Below, piece by piece: positions 1 through 10,339 of a stretch of DNA of 64,000 bases. The position numbers were made by a program, and so were the translations under genes. Source of the DNA: CBDFHC01 sp965247585. GTDB lineage: Bacteria > Chloroflexota > Dehalococcoidia > Lucifugimonadales > GCA-2712585. Within the stretch, counting starts at the first letter, position 1, and every line of letters begins with the position of its first letter. The notes below the pieces were generated by a model. The model searched no databases. It saw only the letters and a list, made by a program, of their open reading frames with translations, and was not told the DNA's origin. Where the stretch lies: contig CBDFHC010000005.1 of the NCBI GenBank assembly GCA_965247585.1, positions 682,001-746,000 of the forward strand, written 5' to 3'.

Positions 1-565
1 ATACGCCCATCTGATACGGCTCCATTAACTGCCCTGTGCCTACGTATCTGTCCGCTCTGATACCCAGTGTGTGCACGCCCGTTGCCCACGCGTTCGCAGT
101 GGACACCCTTGCATCCACTCCCGATGCCATCATGCTCGACGTGTTCGATCCATAGGTTTCCCCCTGTACTGTGTTCTGCATTAGCCCAGCGTCAGTCCCA
201 TACCACGTCGCTACCTGGCTGCTGGTCTTCCACATCTCATTCGGCTCTACTGCCTGTACTGTCCCAAGGTATCTCGCCCCTCCGTTGATTACGCTGTCTG
301 TCCCCGTTGCCCAGGCATTCCCAGTTGACACCCGTCCATCCGCACCCGATGCCATCATCCTCGATGCGTTCCATCCATAGGTTTCACCTTGAATCATGTT
401 CCGCATCTGCCCAGCGTCAGTCCCATGCCACATCGTCGTGGCGCTACCCAATACGCCCATTTCGTACGGCTCCATCGACTGCGCTGTACCTAACGTATCT
501 GTCCGCTCCGGTGACGTTGAAATATGAACCAGAGTCGCATCGAGCATGATTGAAACCCTGCTCAT
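1..565 (-). CDS. Partial repeat-containing protein of unknown function (3' end outside window)
   Basis: The minus-strand frame is open from the window edge to 565 with no stop, at least 188 codons. Two ATGs are possible starts, at 565 and 547; the second has AGGG eight bases upstream and fits better. The product contains a 75-residue repeat: two full copies and the start of a third, each beginning GT-Q-ME/VEP and carrying GTDAG, QGETYG and MMASG blocks, with ends near AWATG. The DNA copies are also similar (79-164 with 303-388; 1-64 with 451-515). I do not recognise the family. Phage tail or surface proteins are often built this way, but nothing here proves it. Composition is less GC-rich than argS next door, which may mean transfer. 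Confidence 0.6.
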   Translation of the reverse strand, partial: MSRVSIMLDATLVHISTSPERTDTLGTAQSMEPYEMGVLGSATTMWHGTDAGQMRNMIQGETYGWNASRMMASGADGRVSTGNAWATGTDSVINGGARYLGTVQAVEPNEMWKTSSQVATWYGTDAGLMQNTVQGETYGSNTSSMMASGVDARVSTANAWATGVHTLGIRADRYVGTGQLMEPYQMGV

Positions 566-886
566 CCCCAGCCCCGTTGGACCTATATCTGCTAATTGCC
601 ATTTCTAATCACCAATATCTTGTGGTTAGTATCGGGAGCCCGCCTGACATCTTACTATTGACAATACTACCAGAAAAGCCTCACGCGACGATGTCACTTC
701 TTGCAATCTTGCGTCCCTTTCCAGGCTGTATTTGCCATCAAAGGTTCCTTGGCCGACCGGTATGTTGTCTCGCAAGTAGATCATTGGCCATAATCGATCT
801 CTCGCCTCGTGAGATATTCCATATCTGTGACTCTCCGCCCTGTGATACCATCAACCCCCTAACGCTTTGCACGCCAACCCATAGAA
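566..886. other. Intergenic region between divergent genes
   Basis: About 320 bases between the divergent repeat-protein gene and argS. It is more AT-rich than its surroundings and should hold both promoters. I see no convincing promoter boxes, no RNA gene and no copy of the dispersed repeats. Confidence 0.5.
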
Positions 887-2563
<1,677 letters not shown>

Positions 2564-2649
2564 CACCGGCCGCATTGCCGGGTGGGCAAGTGACGAGGGC
2601 AATTGCTAGCGTATGTAGAGCTTCGGCCGCTTCTTACACCAACCCTATA

Positions 2650-2760
2650 GGAGGGCGCAAGGAACCTAGGTTCCCTGCCGGGAATTTGAGGGTGTCCCTC
2701 AAACTCTACTTTTTCAACCTTCCGGGGCGGGACGGTGGGCACCACCAACCTGTGATTCGT
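2650..2760 (+). repeat. Element A copy 1 (complete)
   Basis: Full copy of the dispersed structured repeat, between argS and trpS. Hairpin 1 is the palindrome GGAACCTAGGTTCC. Hairpin 2 is TTTGAGGG-TGT-CCCTCAAA, a C-G to T-A paired change from the usual TCTGAGGG/CCCTCAGA. Hairpin 3 is GGTGG-GCA-CCACC, followed by the AACCTGTGATTCG tail. Confidence 0.85.
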
Positions 2761-2853
2761 GGACCCTTGAATGACGACACCCATCATCATCGCCGATTGT
2801 TACTAAATAACCCCCGTGCTAGACTTCCGGGTGGCTAGAGAATACCCATCTCC

Positions 2854-3876
2854 ATGAACAACAAAAAAGGCCGTATCCTCTCCGGAATGCGCCCCACCGG
2901 GCGTCTTCACCTGGGCAACTACCTGGGCGCCCTTATGAACTGGGTCGACCTCCAGGACGACTACGACTGCTACTACTGCGTCGTGGACGTCCACGCCCTC
3001 ACCACCCTGGAGTCGCCCAGCGAGGTCAAGGACATCCAGCCCAACATCCGCGAAATGGTGCTGGACTGGCTCGCCGCCGGCCTGGACCCGCAACGCAGCG
3101 TCATCTTCGTCCAGTCCCACGTCCCGGAAGTGCTGACCCTCCACGCCCTCCTCAGCATGGTAACGCCCCTGGGCTGGCTGCTTCGGGTGCCCACCTTCAA
3201 GGAGAAGGTCCGGCAGATGAACCAGACTGACGAATCCGTCAACTACGGCCTGGTCGGCTACCCCGTGCTCCAGACCGCCGACATCATCCTCTACAAGGGC
3301 GACACCGTGCCCGTGGGCGAAGACCAACTCCCTCACCTGGAGCTGGCCCGCGAGATCGTGCGCCGCTTCAACAACATGTTCGGTCCCACCTTCCCCGAGC
3401 CCCAGGCCAAGCTCACCCGCTCACCCATCATCCTGGGGCTGGACGGCCAGTCCAAGATGAGCAAAAGCGTGGACAACCATATAGACCTGGCCGCAACTCC
3501 GGAGGAGACCCGCCGCCGCGTCATGACCGCCTTTACCGACCCGCAGCGCACCCTCCGCACCATTCCGGGACGGCCCGAGATTTGCAACGTCTACTCGCTG
3601 CACAAGATCTTCAACCCTAATGACACCAATACCATTTACGAAGAATGCACCACTGCCGCCCGCGGCTGCGTCGATTGCAAAGCCCAGCTATCCGACGGCA
3701 TAAATCGCTATCTCGAGTCCTTCCGCCAGCTCCGCGCCGAATTCGAGGCCCGCGACGGCCTCGTGGACGAAATACTGGCCGAAGGCGCCCACCGCGCCCG
3801 CGCCGTCGCTCGGGAGACCATCGCTGAGGTCACCGAGAAGATGGGTCTCTCGGCGCCCAGCCCCCGCAAGGCTTGA
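2854..3876 (+). CDS. trpS: Tryptophan--tRNA ligase
   Basis: Class I synthetase that attaches tryptophan to tRNA-Trp. The 340-residue product has the usual length. It starts near SGMRPTGRLHLGNYLGAL, the HIGH-type signature of TrpRS, and has KMSKSVDNHIDL near residue 205. The blocks DYDCYYCVVDVHAL and GEDQLPHLELAREI are typical substrate-pocket segments. Its stop overlaps the TTG start of the next gene (TTGA), so the two are probably translated together. Confidence 0.96.
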   Translation: MNNKKGRILSGMRPTGRLHLGNYLGALMNWVDLQDDYDCYYCVVDVHALTTLESPSEVKDIQPNIREMVLDWLAAGLDPQRSVIFVQSHVPEVLTLHALLSMVTPLGWLLRVPTFKEKVRQMNQTDESVNYGLVGYPVLQTADIILYKGDTVPVGEDQLPHLELAREIVRRFNNMFGPTFPEPQAKLTRSPIILGLDGQSKMSKSVDNHIDLAATPEETRRRVMTAFTDPQRTLRTIPGRPEICNVYSLHKIFNPNDTNTIYEECTTAARGCVDCKAQLSDGINRYLESFRQLRAEFEARDGLVDEILAEGAHRARAVARETIAEVTEKMGLSAPSPRKA

Positions 3877-4694
3877 CCGCCACCGGCGACACCCTGCCCC
3901 GGTCCTCCAGCGGCCGCTCCGCGCTGGAGATCGCCGTCCACGCGGCCCAGCGCGCCGGCGAAATCATCCTGGAAGGCTTCTACCAGCCCCGCGACTACCG
4001 CTTCAAGGCGCCCCGGGACCCGGTCACCACCGTCGACCTCCGCTCCGAGGCCGCGGTCAAAGAGATCCTCTCCCGCGAGTTCCCTGGCTTCGAAATCCAG
4101 GCCGAGGAGTCCGGCCTGGCGCCCGGGGACACCGGCTTCCGGTGGTTCGTCGACCCCTTAGACGGCACCCGCAACTTCGTCTCCGGCATTCCCCACTTCT
4201 GCGCCGCCATTGCCCTCTCCCACGGCGACAACGTCCTTCTCGCCGCCACCTACGACCCCGTTCGTAAGGAGCTGTTTCACGCCGAGGCGGGGAAAGGCGC
4301 ATATCTAAACGGCAGCCCCATTTCAGTCTCCGCCAAGCAGCGCCTGGAAGAGAGCCTCCTGGGATTCGACATGGGGTCTACGGACTCCAGTTCCGGCCGC
4401 GCCCTGGACATGATTCGAGCCCTGTGGCCTGGCATGCAGAGCATCCGCGTCATGGGCTCCGCCGCCCTGGGCCTGGCCTACGCCGCCACCGCGCGGCTTG
4501 ACCTCTATTTCCACCACCACCTGTCTCCCTGGGACGTGGCCGGTGGCCTTCTACTGGTGCGCGAGGCCGGGGGCATGGCCGTGGACCGCTCCGGCAACCA
4601 GGCCACCCCACAAAGCAGCAGCGTCATCGTCTCCAGCCCCCCTATACTGCAAGAGTTCCTGGACGCCACCTCGGGCATGGAGTGGCGCCGTTAG
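3873..4694 (+). CDS. Inositol monophosphatase family protein
   Basis: Predicted Mg2+-dependent sugar-phosphate or 3'(2'),5'-bisphosphate phosphatase of the IMPase/FIG superfamily; the exact substrate cannot be read from sequence. Metal-binding motifs are in order: AEES (about residue 73), DPLDGTRNF (about 92-100) and WDVAGGLLLVREAGG (about 210-225). The 273-residue length is normal. The TTG at 3873 overlaps the trpS stop by four bases, which indicates coupled translation. Alternatives are inositol-1-monophosphatase, CysQ-like nucleotidase or histidinol-phosphatase. Confidence 0.88.
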   Translation: MTATGDTLPRSSSGRSALEIAVHAAQRAGEIILEGFYQPRDYRFKAPRDPVTTVDLRSEAAVKEILSREFPGFEIQAEESGLAPGDTGFRWFVDPLDGTRNFVSGIPHFCAAIALSHGDNVLLAATYDPVRKELFHAEAGKGAYLNGSPISVSAKQRLEESLLGFDMGSTDSSSGRALDMIRALWPGMQSIRVMGSAALGLAYAATARLDLYFHHHLSPWDVAGGLLLVREAGGMAVDRSGNQATPQSSSVIVSSPPILQEFLDATSGMEWRR

Positions 4695-4799
4695 CCCCTC
4701 CGTTGCCCCGCTTTACTCCACTATGCTAATGTTGACTGCACTCTCACAGGCACCCCCCCCGAGATGGGACCGACCGGTGCCAACGCTCTCGGGCTAAGA

Positions 4800-4852
4800 G
4801 GACGGTGCAGGAACCTAGGTTTCCTGCCGGGAGTTTGAGGGTGTCCCTCAAA
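4800..4852 (+). repeat. Element A copy 2 (5' part only)
   Basis: Contains hairpin 1 (GGAACCTAGGTTTCC) and hairpin 2 (TTTGAGGG-TGT-CCCTCAAA, the same paired variant as copy 1) and then stops. The hairpin 3 half is missing. It lies directly upstream of the gene starting at 4863, so in that transcript it would form the 5' leader. Confidence 0.8.
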
Positions 4853-4862
4853 TATCGTTCTA

Positions 4863-5918
4863 ATGACATCTAAACAGACCTCCATCTCATCTGCCCGCAT
4901 CGACGTCGCCGGCACCCTGGACGACGCCATCGAAGAGTGCTTTCGCCGCGGCTGGACTGACGGCCTCCCCGTCGTCCCACCCACCGAGGCGAAGGTCCTC
5001 GCCTTCCTGGACGCCTCCGGCCGTGACCCCTCGGATATCATCGGCATCGAGCCGGTCCGCAGCCGGGTCGTCACCGCGGAGAAAATCGCCATTAACGCCG
5101 TCATGGCAGGCTGCCGCCCGGACTACATGCCCGTCGTCTTGGCCGCAGTGGAGGCCATGGTGGACCCCGCCTACAGCCTCCACGGCAGCTCCGCCAGCAC
5201 CGGCGGTTCCGCCCCCATGGTCATCGTCAACGGCCCGGTACGAAACAAGCTGGGCTTTCAGAGCGGCTACAACCTCTTCGCCGGAGGCCCGGACTTCCGG
5301 CCCAACGCCACCGTGGGACGCGCCCTTCGGCTGATCCTGATAAACGTCCTGGGCAACATCCCCGGCGTGCTGGACCTCTCCACCACCGGCTACGGCGGAA
5401 AGTTCAGCTTCTGCTTCGCCGAGGATGAAGAGAACAGCCCCTGGGCGCCCCTGCACGTCGAAAAAGGCTTCGCCTCGGACGCCAGCACCGTTACCGTGTC
5501 CGCCAGCCAGTCGCCCCTTCAGGTCCGCCACACCCGCTCCGGCACCCCGGAGGCCATCCTGGACACCGCCGCCCAAGGCATGTTATCCCTGGGACCCTCC
5601 AACGGCGAAGTCTACCTGGTGCTGCCTTACGAGCACCTCAAGGTGTTCGACGCCGCCGGTTGGAGCAAGGACCAACTCCGGGACTACCTCCACTCCAAGG
5701 CCCGCCGCCCTGCGCAAGAATGGGCCGACGCAAACATGGCGGAGCTGCCTTCAACGGGTGCCGAACAGGAAATGGTGCCTGTTCTAAAGGAGCCAAGGTC
5801 TCTTATCCCCGTCGCCGGCGGGGGGGCCGGCGGCTCCACTTGCTCCATCATTCCGCGGTGGTCCGGCGGCAACACCGCCTTCTCGGTTACCAGAGAGATA
5901 GACGCCGCCAGAATCTAA
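4863..5918 (+). CDS. Unrecognised protein co-transcribed with a UGSC selenoprotein
   Basis: I cannot assign a function. The 351-residue product has no signal peptide or membrane segment. Near residue 30 it has RGWTDGLPVVPPTEAKV, then a region rich in glycine and small residues (SSASTGGSAPMVIVNGP, GYGGKFSFCFAEDEEN) and a C-terminal GGGAGGSTCSII. The next gene, a UGSC-family selenoprotein, starts 24 bases after its stop, so the two are likely one operon. A shared redox pathway is inferred from this pairing only. It begins ten bases after a partial Element A copy. Confidence 0.6.
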   Translation: MTSKQTSISSARIDVAGTLDDAIEECFRRGWTDGLPVVPPTEAKVLAFLDASGRDPSDIIGIEPVRSRVVTAEKIAINAVMAGCRPDYMPVVLAAVEAMVDPAYSLHGSSASTGGSAPMVIVNGPVRNKLGFQSGYNLFAGGPDFRPNATVGRALRLILINVLGNIPGVLDLSTTGYGGKFSFCFAEDEENSPWAPLHVEKGFASDASTVTVSASQSPLQVRHTRSGTPEAILDTAAQGMLSLGPSNGEVYLVLPYEHLKVFDAAGWSKDQLRDYLHSKARRPAQEWADANMAELPSTGAEQEMVPVLKEPRSLIPVAGGGAGGSTCSIIPRWSGGNTAFSVTREIDAARI

Positions 5919-5942
5919 CCGCTACCTATCGGAGGACTTGCC

Positions 5943-6482
5943 ATGACCACTACCGCTAAGACCACCATCCTGGACCCCACCGTGCAGCCGGTGCCCGAGA
6001 GCGCCTCGCTGGCCCGTCGCCCCAACAGCCTGGAGGGCGCCACCGTGGGCCTCCTGGCCAACGGCAAGCGCAACTCCCAGGACCTTCTGCGGGCCGTCTA
6101 CACCTTGCTTGGGGACATCTACCACTTCGAAGGCGCCGTGGAGCTCACCAAGCCCGACATTTCGCGCCCCGCGCCCAAGGAGCAGACGGACCAGCTCATT
6201 AAGGAGTGCGACGTCGTTCTCGTCGCCATAGGTGATTGAGGCTCCTGCAGCTCGTGCAGTATGCACGACGCCATCACCGTGGAGAAGGGCGGCAAGCCCG
6301 CCGCCTGCATCTGCACCGAGCCCTTCACCACCACCGCCAAGGCCGTCACCAAGCTCCGGGGCCTTGAGGACTACCCCTTCGCCGTCGTCCCCCACCCCAT
6401 CGGCACCCTGGAGGACGACGACCTGATGGCCCGCGCTCGCCAGGCCCTCCCCCAGGTCCTACAAATACTCCAGGCCAAGTAG
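5943..6482 (+). CDS. UGSC-family selenoprotein (in-frame UGA read as selenocysteine)
   Basis: One gene of 179 residues read through an in-frame TGA at 6237-6239. Upstream of it the frame gives 98 residues ending VVLVAIGD; downstream the same frame runs on as GSCSSCSMHDAITVEKGG to a TAA-type end at 6482. The resulting U-G-S-C motif is the hallmark of the UGSC (seleno)protein family, in which a cysteine can replace U. A perfect seven-pair hairpin follows the TGA at a suitable distance, and selB is present at 56.7 kb. A ribosome binding site, GGAGG, precedes the ATG. The role is unknown; U-G-S-C followed by another cysteine suggests thiol redox or reductase chemistry. Reading it as two short genes would break the motif. 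Confidence 0.9.
6237..6268 (+). promoter_or_regulatory. UGA selenocysteine codon and bacterial SECIS hairpin
   Basis: The TGA at 6237-6239 is followed by 12 bases, then TCGTGCA-GTA-TGCACGA (6252-6268), a perfect 7-bp stem with a three-base loop starting in G. The loop begins on the 20th base after the UGA. This matches the general bacterial SECIS pattern of a hairpin just inside the coding region with a G at the start of the apical loop. The bases also encode the conserved protein, so the hairpin is constrained twice. Confidence 0.8.
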
Positions 6483-6507
6483 CGCCCTCCCTCTACCGGA
6501 CACTAAC

Positions 6508-6541
6508 AGGCCCAGGTCTCCGCGCAACGAGACCTGGGCCT
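6508..6541 (+). terminator. Rho-independent-type terminator after the selenoprotein gene
   Basis: Perfect 13-bp stem (AGGCCCAGGTCTC paired with GAGACCTGGGCCT) with an 8-base loop, followed by CACTTTTCT. It lies 26 bases after the stop and between convergent genes, so it may serve both. Confidence 0.85.
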
Positions 6542-6591
6542 CACTTTTCTCCAGAATATGGGGCCGCCGCCTTTGTATGGACCCCGTTCCA

Positions 6592-6650
6592 GGGGAGAGT
6601 GCAGAGAGGGGCTGGGCTCTCTGCCGGGAGTCTGAGGGTGTCCCTCAGAA
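6592..6650 (+). repeat. Element A copy 3 (5' part only)
   Basis: Hairpin 1 is CAGAGAG...CTCTCTG and hairpin 2 is the standard TCTGAGGGTGTCCCTCAGA. The second half is absent. It ends five bases before the stop codon of the convergent dehydrogenase gene. Confidence 0.82.
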
Positions 6651-6654
6651 ACCC

Positions 6655-7614
6655 CTACCAATCCATCACCACTTTGATAATCCCGTCGCGGCGCTCCTCA
6701 TACATTAGGAACGCCTCCTGCGCCTCCTCCGCCTTCAAATGGTGGGTAATTAACGGCGTTGGGTCCAACCGCCCCTGCTCCACCATGTGCACCGTCTGCC
6801 TCACGAACTGCGGCATCATCCCCGTCCGGGCGCTGGACGTCGCTATCATCGTCAGGTCCTTGTCCCTAATCTGCCTGAAGTCCACCGCGAAGTTCTCGCT
6901 GTGCGTGATCCCGAACATGATGATGGTGCCAAACTGCTTCGACAGCACTATCGCCTGCCGCACCGTCTCATGCTGCCCGGCGGCCTCCACCACTATGTCC
7001 GCCCCCACCCCACCAGTCAGCTCCGCCACCGCCTCGGTCACATTGTCCCGCAGCGGGTTCAGCGTCCGGGTGGCCCCCATTCGCCTCGACATATCCAGCC
7101 GGTAGTCCTCCAGGTCCACCGCAATCAGCTCCCGGCAATTCATTCCGCTAAGGAACCGGGTGAAGCTCAGGCCAATGGCCCCCTGGCCCAACACCACCAC
7201 ATTCTTGTCAATCACATTGCCCATCCGGTTCACGGCGTACAGCACCGTGCCCATGGGCTGGCACATCACCCAGGTGTCTAGCGACCCGTCCGAGGGCACC
7301 GCCACCAGGTTCGTGGGCGACATCGCAAGCGCTTCCCGGAACCCCCCTTGCTCGAAGGGGAACGCTATCACCCGCTGCCCCGGGTTAAACGCCTCCGAGC
7401 GGCTCTCCTCCACAACCCCGGCGCACTCGTGCGTTGGCCGCCCCGGCGGTACCGGGTACTGCTCCTCCGGCAACGTCACCGAGAACGATCGAAGGTCGCT
7501 GCCGCAGATCGATATTTTCTCCACCCGCACCAGCACCTCGCCGTCCTTAATCTCCGGCGCCGGCACCTCCACAATCTCCATGCTCCGGGGCGCGGTAAGC
7601 TGTGCCGCTTTCAT
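6655..7614 (-). CDS. Zinc-type medium-chain dehydrogenase/reductase
   Basis: NAD(P)-dependent alcohol or polyol dehydrogenase of the MDR superfamily. The start is placed at the ATG beginning MKAAQL because GAGGAGG lies just upstream; 12 more residues would be needed to reach the previous ATG. Catalytic-zinc positions are CGSD (near residue 38) and THE (near 64), and the Rossmann motif is VVVLGQGAIGLS (near 160). The four-cysteine lobe that holds the structural zinc is missing, as in a subset of the family. The 319-residue length is slightly short, consistent with that loss. The substrate is unknown. It is convergent with the selenoprotein operon. Confidence 0.85.
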   Translation of the reverse strand: MKAAQLTAPRSMEIVEVPAPEIKDGEVLVRVEKISICGSDLRSFSVTLPEEQYPVPPGRPTHECAGVVEESRSEAFNPGQRVIAFPFEQGGFREALAMSPTNLVAVPSDGSLDTWVMCQPMGTVLYAVNRMGNVIDKNVVVLGQGAIGLSFTRFLSGMNCRELIAVDLEDYRLDMSRRMGATRTLNPLRDNVTEAVAELTGGVGADIVVEAAGQHETVRQAIVLSKQFGTIIMFGITHSENFAVDFRQIRDKDLTMIATSSARTGMMPQFVRQTVHMVEQGRLDPTPLITHHLKAEEAQEAFLMYEERRDGIIKVVMDW

Positions 7615-7702
7615 CTGTCCTCCTCTACTACTCGAAAAAAGCTCGGCCAATTGTAGCAGATGGGCGGCGTCGCTCCACCGCCGCCAGGCCCTTGGGCGAA
7701 GG

Positions 7703-9196
7703 CTAGTCCCCGTCGCCGGAGGCCGCCGGCTGCGGCGAAGTCGCGCTCTCCCGCTGTGGCGAAGGCCTGTGCTGGAACGCTACAAACGACCCGATCAGTA
7801 TGACTCCCACCACCGCCAGCGCCGAGGTTTGCAGCCCCTTGAGGTAGTACCCGTGCGATTCCTCCGGCGACAGCAGGCTCACCCCGGCGGGTATCGCCAG
7901 CCCCAGCGCCGAAGCCGCTATCGTCGCTCCCATCGTGTGCCCCACGTGCCGCGTCGTCTCAATCATCCCGGAGGCGAACCCTCGCTGCTCCTGCGGCAGC
8001 GAGTTCATTATCACCGCGTTGTTAACCGTGTTGAAGATAGCCGTCCCTATGGATGCGGGGAACAGCAACAGCGGTATTATCCAGAACGGGACGTGCAGCG
8101 CGAACATGCCCAGCAGCAATACCCCCAGCGCTATAAGTGACATGGCTATGGGCCTCATCAGCCGGGGGCTGTACTTGTCGTAGTACCATCCGGCTATCAT
8201 CGGAATAAACAGCCCCATGCTCTGGTGCGGCAACAGGATGTACAGCACCAGCAGCGGCCCGTATCCGAACCCCTCTTCCACCATAATGGGCACCAGCGTC
8301 ATTATCGCCACCATCGAAAGGTGGAAGGTCACGTTGGAGAACAGCGCCATGGAGAATTGCTTGTTCTTGAATTGCCCCAGGTCCACGAAGGGCTGGCGCA
8401 TCTTTCGCTCCACCAGAAGGAACGCCCCCAGCAGCGCCAGGAAAAGGACGTGCATCGGCACGTGGTAGCGAAGCGCATCCTTGCTGGTGAAAGACTCCTC
8501 GCCGCCGTGGACATGCATGCCCGAAAGGATCAGCGCCCCGATGGCGCCGATGAACAGGAACGCCCCGATCAAGTCTACCGGCACCTCCGCCTTCACCACC
8601 CGTTGCGGGGGCTGTCGAAGCAGGGGTAGCGCCATCCACAGTGAAAAGATCCCCAGCGGTATGAAGGAGTAGAAGATGATCCGCCAACCTATAAACTGGA
8701 GGAAGATGGCGAACAAGATTAACCCTATGAAGGTTCCCATCCGCGCCCCCGTGATGGGCAACGCGAAGGCCCGGCCCCGCTCCCCTGGTGGGAAGTAACC
8801 CGCCATGATGGCGTTGGCGTTGCCCATGATAAGCGCTGCCCCCAGCCCTTGGACCCCCCGGAACAGGATAAGCTGCGTCAAGTCCTGCGAGAATCCCGCC
8901 AACGCCGCCCCCAGCGTGGAGACCACTATCCCGATAAAGAACACCCGGTTGTGCCCGTGCCGGTCCCCTAGCTTGGCGCCCAGGAACACCGTGCTCCCCA
9001 ACGCTAAAAGCTCGGCGATCATTATCCAGGCCGCCGTCTCCACATCCACCAGGAATTCGTCCGCTATCGTGGGCAGCGCCAGCGCCACCGGGAAGCTGGC
9101 CACCTGCACCAGCAGGTAGGCGGCGGTCAGCCCCAGCAGCACCTGACGCCGCACCGGTGTGTTGACCACCTCCTGATAGGTGCTCAGCAGGCTCAT
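7703..9196 (-). CDS. MFS transporter, DHA2 (EmrB/QacA-like) type
   Basis: Inner-membrane drug:proton antiporter-like protein of 497 residues, with about 14 hydrophobic segments, as in the DHA2 group. The motif A region reads GAKLGDRHGHNRVFF (loop 2-3), and a motif-C-like GARMGTFIGLIL is seen in helix 5. The C-terminus is a polar tail ending in SGDGD. Its substrate cannot be predicted. It is divergent from the enoyl-CoA hydratase gene, with Element A copy 4 between them. Confidence 0.86.
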   Translation of the reverse strand: MSLLSTYQEVVNTPVRRQVLLGLTAAYLLVQVASFPVALALPTIADEFLVDVETAAWIMIAELLALGSTVFLGAKLGDRHGHNRVFFIGIVVSTLGAALAGFSQDLTQLILFRGVQGLGAALIMGNANAIMAGYFPPGERGRAFALPITGARMGTFIGLILFAIFLQFIGWRIIFYSFIPLGIFSLWMALPLLRQPPQRVVKAEVPVDLIGAFLFIGAIGALILSGMHVHGGEESFTSKDALRYHVPMHVLFLALLGAFLLVERKMRQPFVDLGQFKNKQFSMALFSNVTFHLSMVAIMTLVPIMVEEGFGYGPLLVLYILLPHQSMGLFIPMIAGWYYDKYSPRLMRPIAMSLIALGVLLLGMFALHVPFWIIPLLLFPASIGTAIFNTVNNAVIMNSLPQEQRGFASGMIETTRHVGHTMGATIAASALGLAIPAGVSLLSPEESHGYYLKGLQTSALAVVGVILIGSFVAFQHRPSPQRESATSPQPAASGDGD

Positions 9197-9391
9197 CTAG
9201 CCCGTCCCGCCGGTCCCGGGCGGCGCCTGGTCATCGGCCGGTGGCCCAACGTCACCAGCTTGGGACCGTCGGGCGCATATCGGGTCTCAATTGCACAACC
9301 TTGCCAGTCTAATTCCGGCGGCCGAAGTGCCGCAAGCCACATCAATTTTATAGATGCCGCATAAGTGCCCCCGGTGCTATGCCTATCAGAC

Positions 9392-9535
9392 AGGAGAGTG
9401 CAGGGAACATGGGTCGTGCTGCCGGGAGTCTGAGGGTGTCCCTCAGAAACAAACTCTTTTAAACCTTCCGGGGCGGGATGGTAGGAACCACTAACCTGTG
9501 AGTTGCAATCCACTGTGGTGATGCTACCCTTCGCT
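9392..9535 (+). repeat. Element A copy 4 (complete, with long tail)
   Basis: Standard hairpin 2, the AAACCTTCCGGGGCGGGA segment, a slightly altered hairpin 3 (GGTAGGAACCACTAACC) and the extended tail TGCAATCCACTGTGGTGATG. It lies between divergent genes, so its orientation is not set by gene direction. Confidence 0.84.
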
Positions 9536-9548
9536 ACGGAGGTGACCC

Positions 9549-10328
9549 TTGACCTACCAGACCATCAAGCTATCCCTGGACAACCAGGTGGCCTATCTCA
9601 CCTTGGCCCGCCCCGAGGCGCTTAACGCCTTCAACCCAACAATGGTGGGCGAACTCGCCCAAGCCCTCGAAGCGGTCGCCGCCGACGAATCGGTCAAAGC
9701 CCTGGTAATCCGGGGTGAGGGGCGCGCCTTCTGCGCCGGCGCCGACCTGCTCCACCTCGAAGAGGTGTTCGACAGCCCCGCGGACCTGAAGGCATTCCTC
9801 CGCCGCGCCAACGATAACTTTCTCCGGCTGGAAGCGCTCCCCATTCCCGTCGTGGCCGTAGTCCACGGCTACTGCCTGGCCGGCGGCCTGGAACTGGTCC
9901 TCGCCTGCGACCTGGTCATCGCCGCCGAGGACGCCCAAATAGGCGACCAGCACGCCAACTTCGGCCTCATGCCCGGCGGCGGCTCCACCCAGCGACTGCC
10001 CCGTAAGATCGGTCACCAGCGCGCCATGGAGCTCATCCTCACCGGCCGCCGCCTCACCGGCATCGAGGCCGCCCAGTGCGGTCTGGCCCTCCGCGCCGTG
10101 CCGCCGGACCAACTTGATGCGGCGCTGGAAGCCCTTCTGGCCCAGCTCAGGGTTAAAAGCCGCACCGGAATGGGCTGGATCAAGTCCGCCGTCAACCAGG
10201 GCCTGGACCTCCCCCTCCGCGACGGCATCGCCCTGGAGATCGACTCCTTCGTCGAGTACAGCACCACCTCGCCGCATCCCAAAGAAGGCATCCAGGCCTT
10301 CAAGGAGCGCCGCCAGCCCTCCTTCTAA
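9549..10328 (+). CDS. Enoyl-CoA hydratase/isomerase family protein
   Basis: Crotonase-fold enzyme, probably hydrating 2-enoyl-CoA or isomerising related CoA esters. The 259-residue length is typical. Oxyanion-hole segments are GRAFCAGADL (about 58-67) and HGYCLAGGLELVLACDL (about 104-120). The catalytic-glutamate region reads NFGLMPGGGSTQRLPR, where the usual glutamate of the FxEV(x)LG-type site is replaced by MPG, so the exact reaction is uncertain. The TTG start is supported by GGAGGTG six bases upstream. Flanking Element A copies suggest it is transcribed alone. Confidence 0.88.
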   Translation: MTYQTIKLSLDNQVAYLTLARPEALNAFNPTMVGELAQALEAVAADESVKALVIRGEGRAFCAGADLLHLEEVFDSPADLKAFLRRANDNFLRLEALPIPVVAVVHGYCLAGGLELVLACDLVIAAEDAQIGDQHANFGLMPGGGSTQRLPRKIGHQRAMELILTGRRLTGIEAAQCGLALRAVPPDQLDAALEALLAQLRVKSRTGMGWIKSAVNQGLDLPLRDGIALEIDSFVEYSTTSPHPKEGIQAFKERRQPSF

Positions 10329-10339
10329 CTAGCGCCAAA

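Noticed and set aside
6261..6482. A separate 73-residue gene after the TGA
   Set aside because: It is the second part of the UGSC selenoprotein; the motif spans the TGA, and no ribosome binding site precedes the inner ATG.
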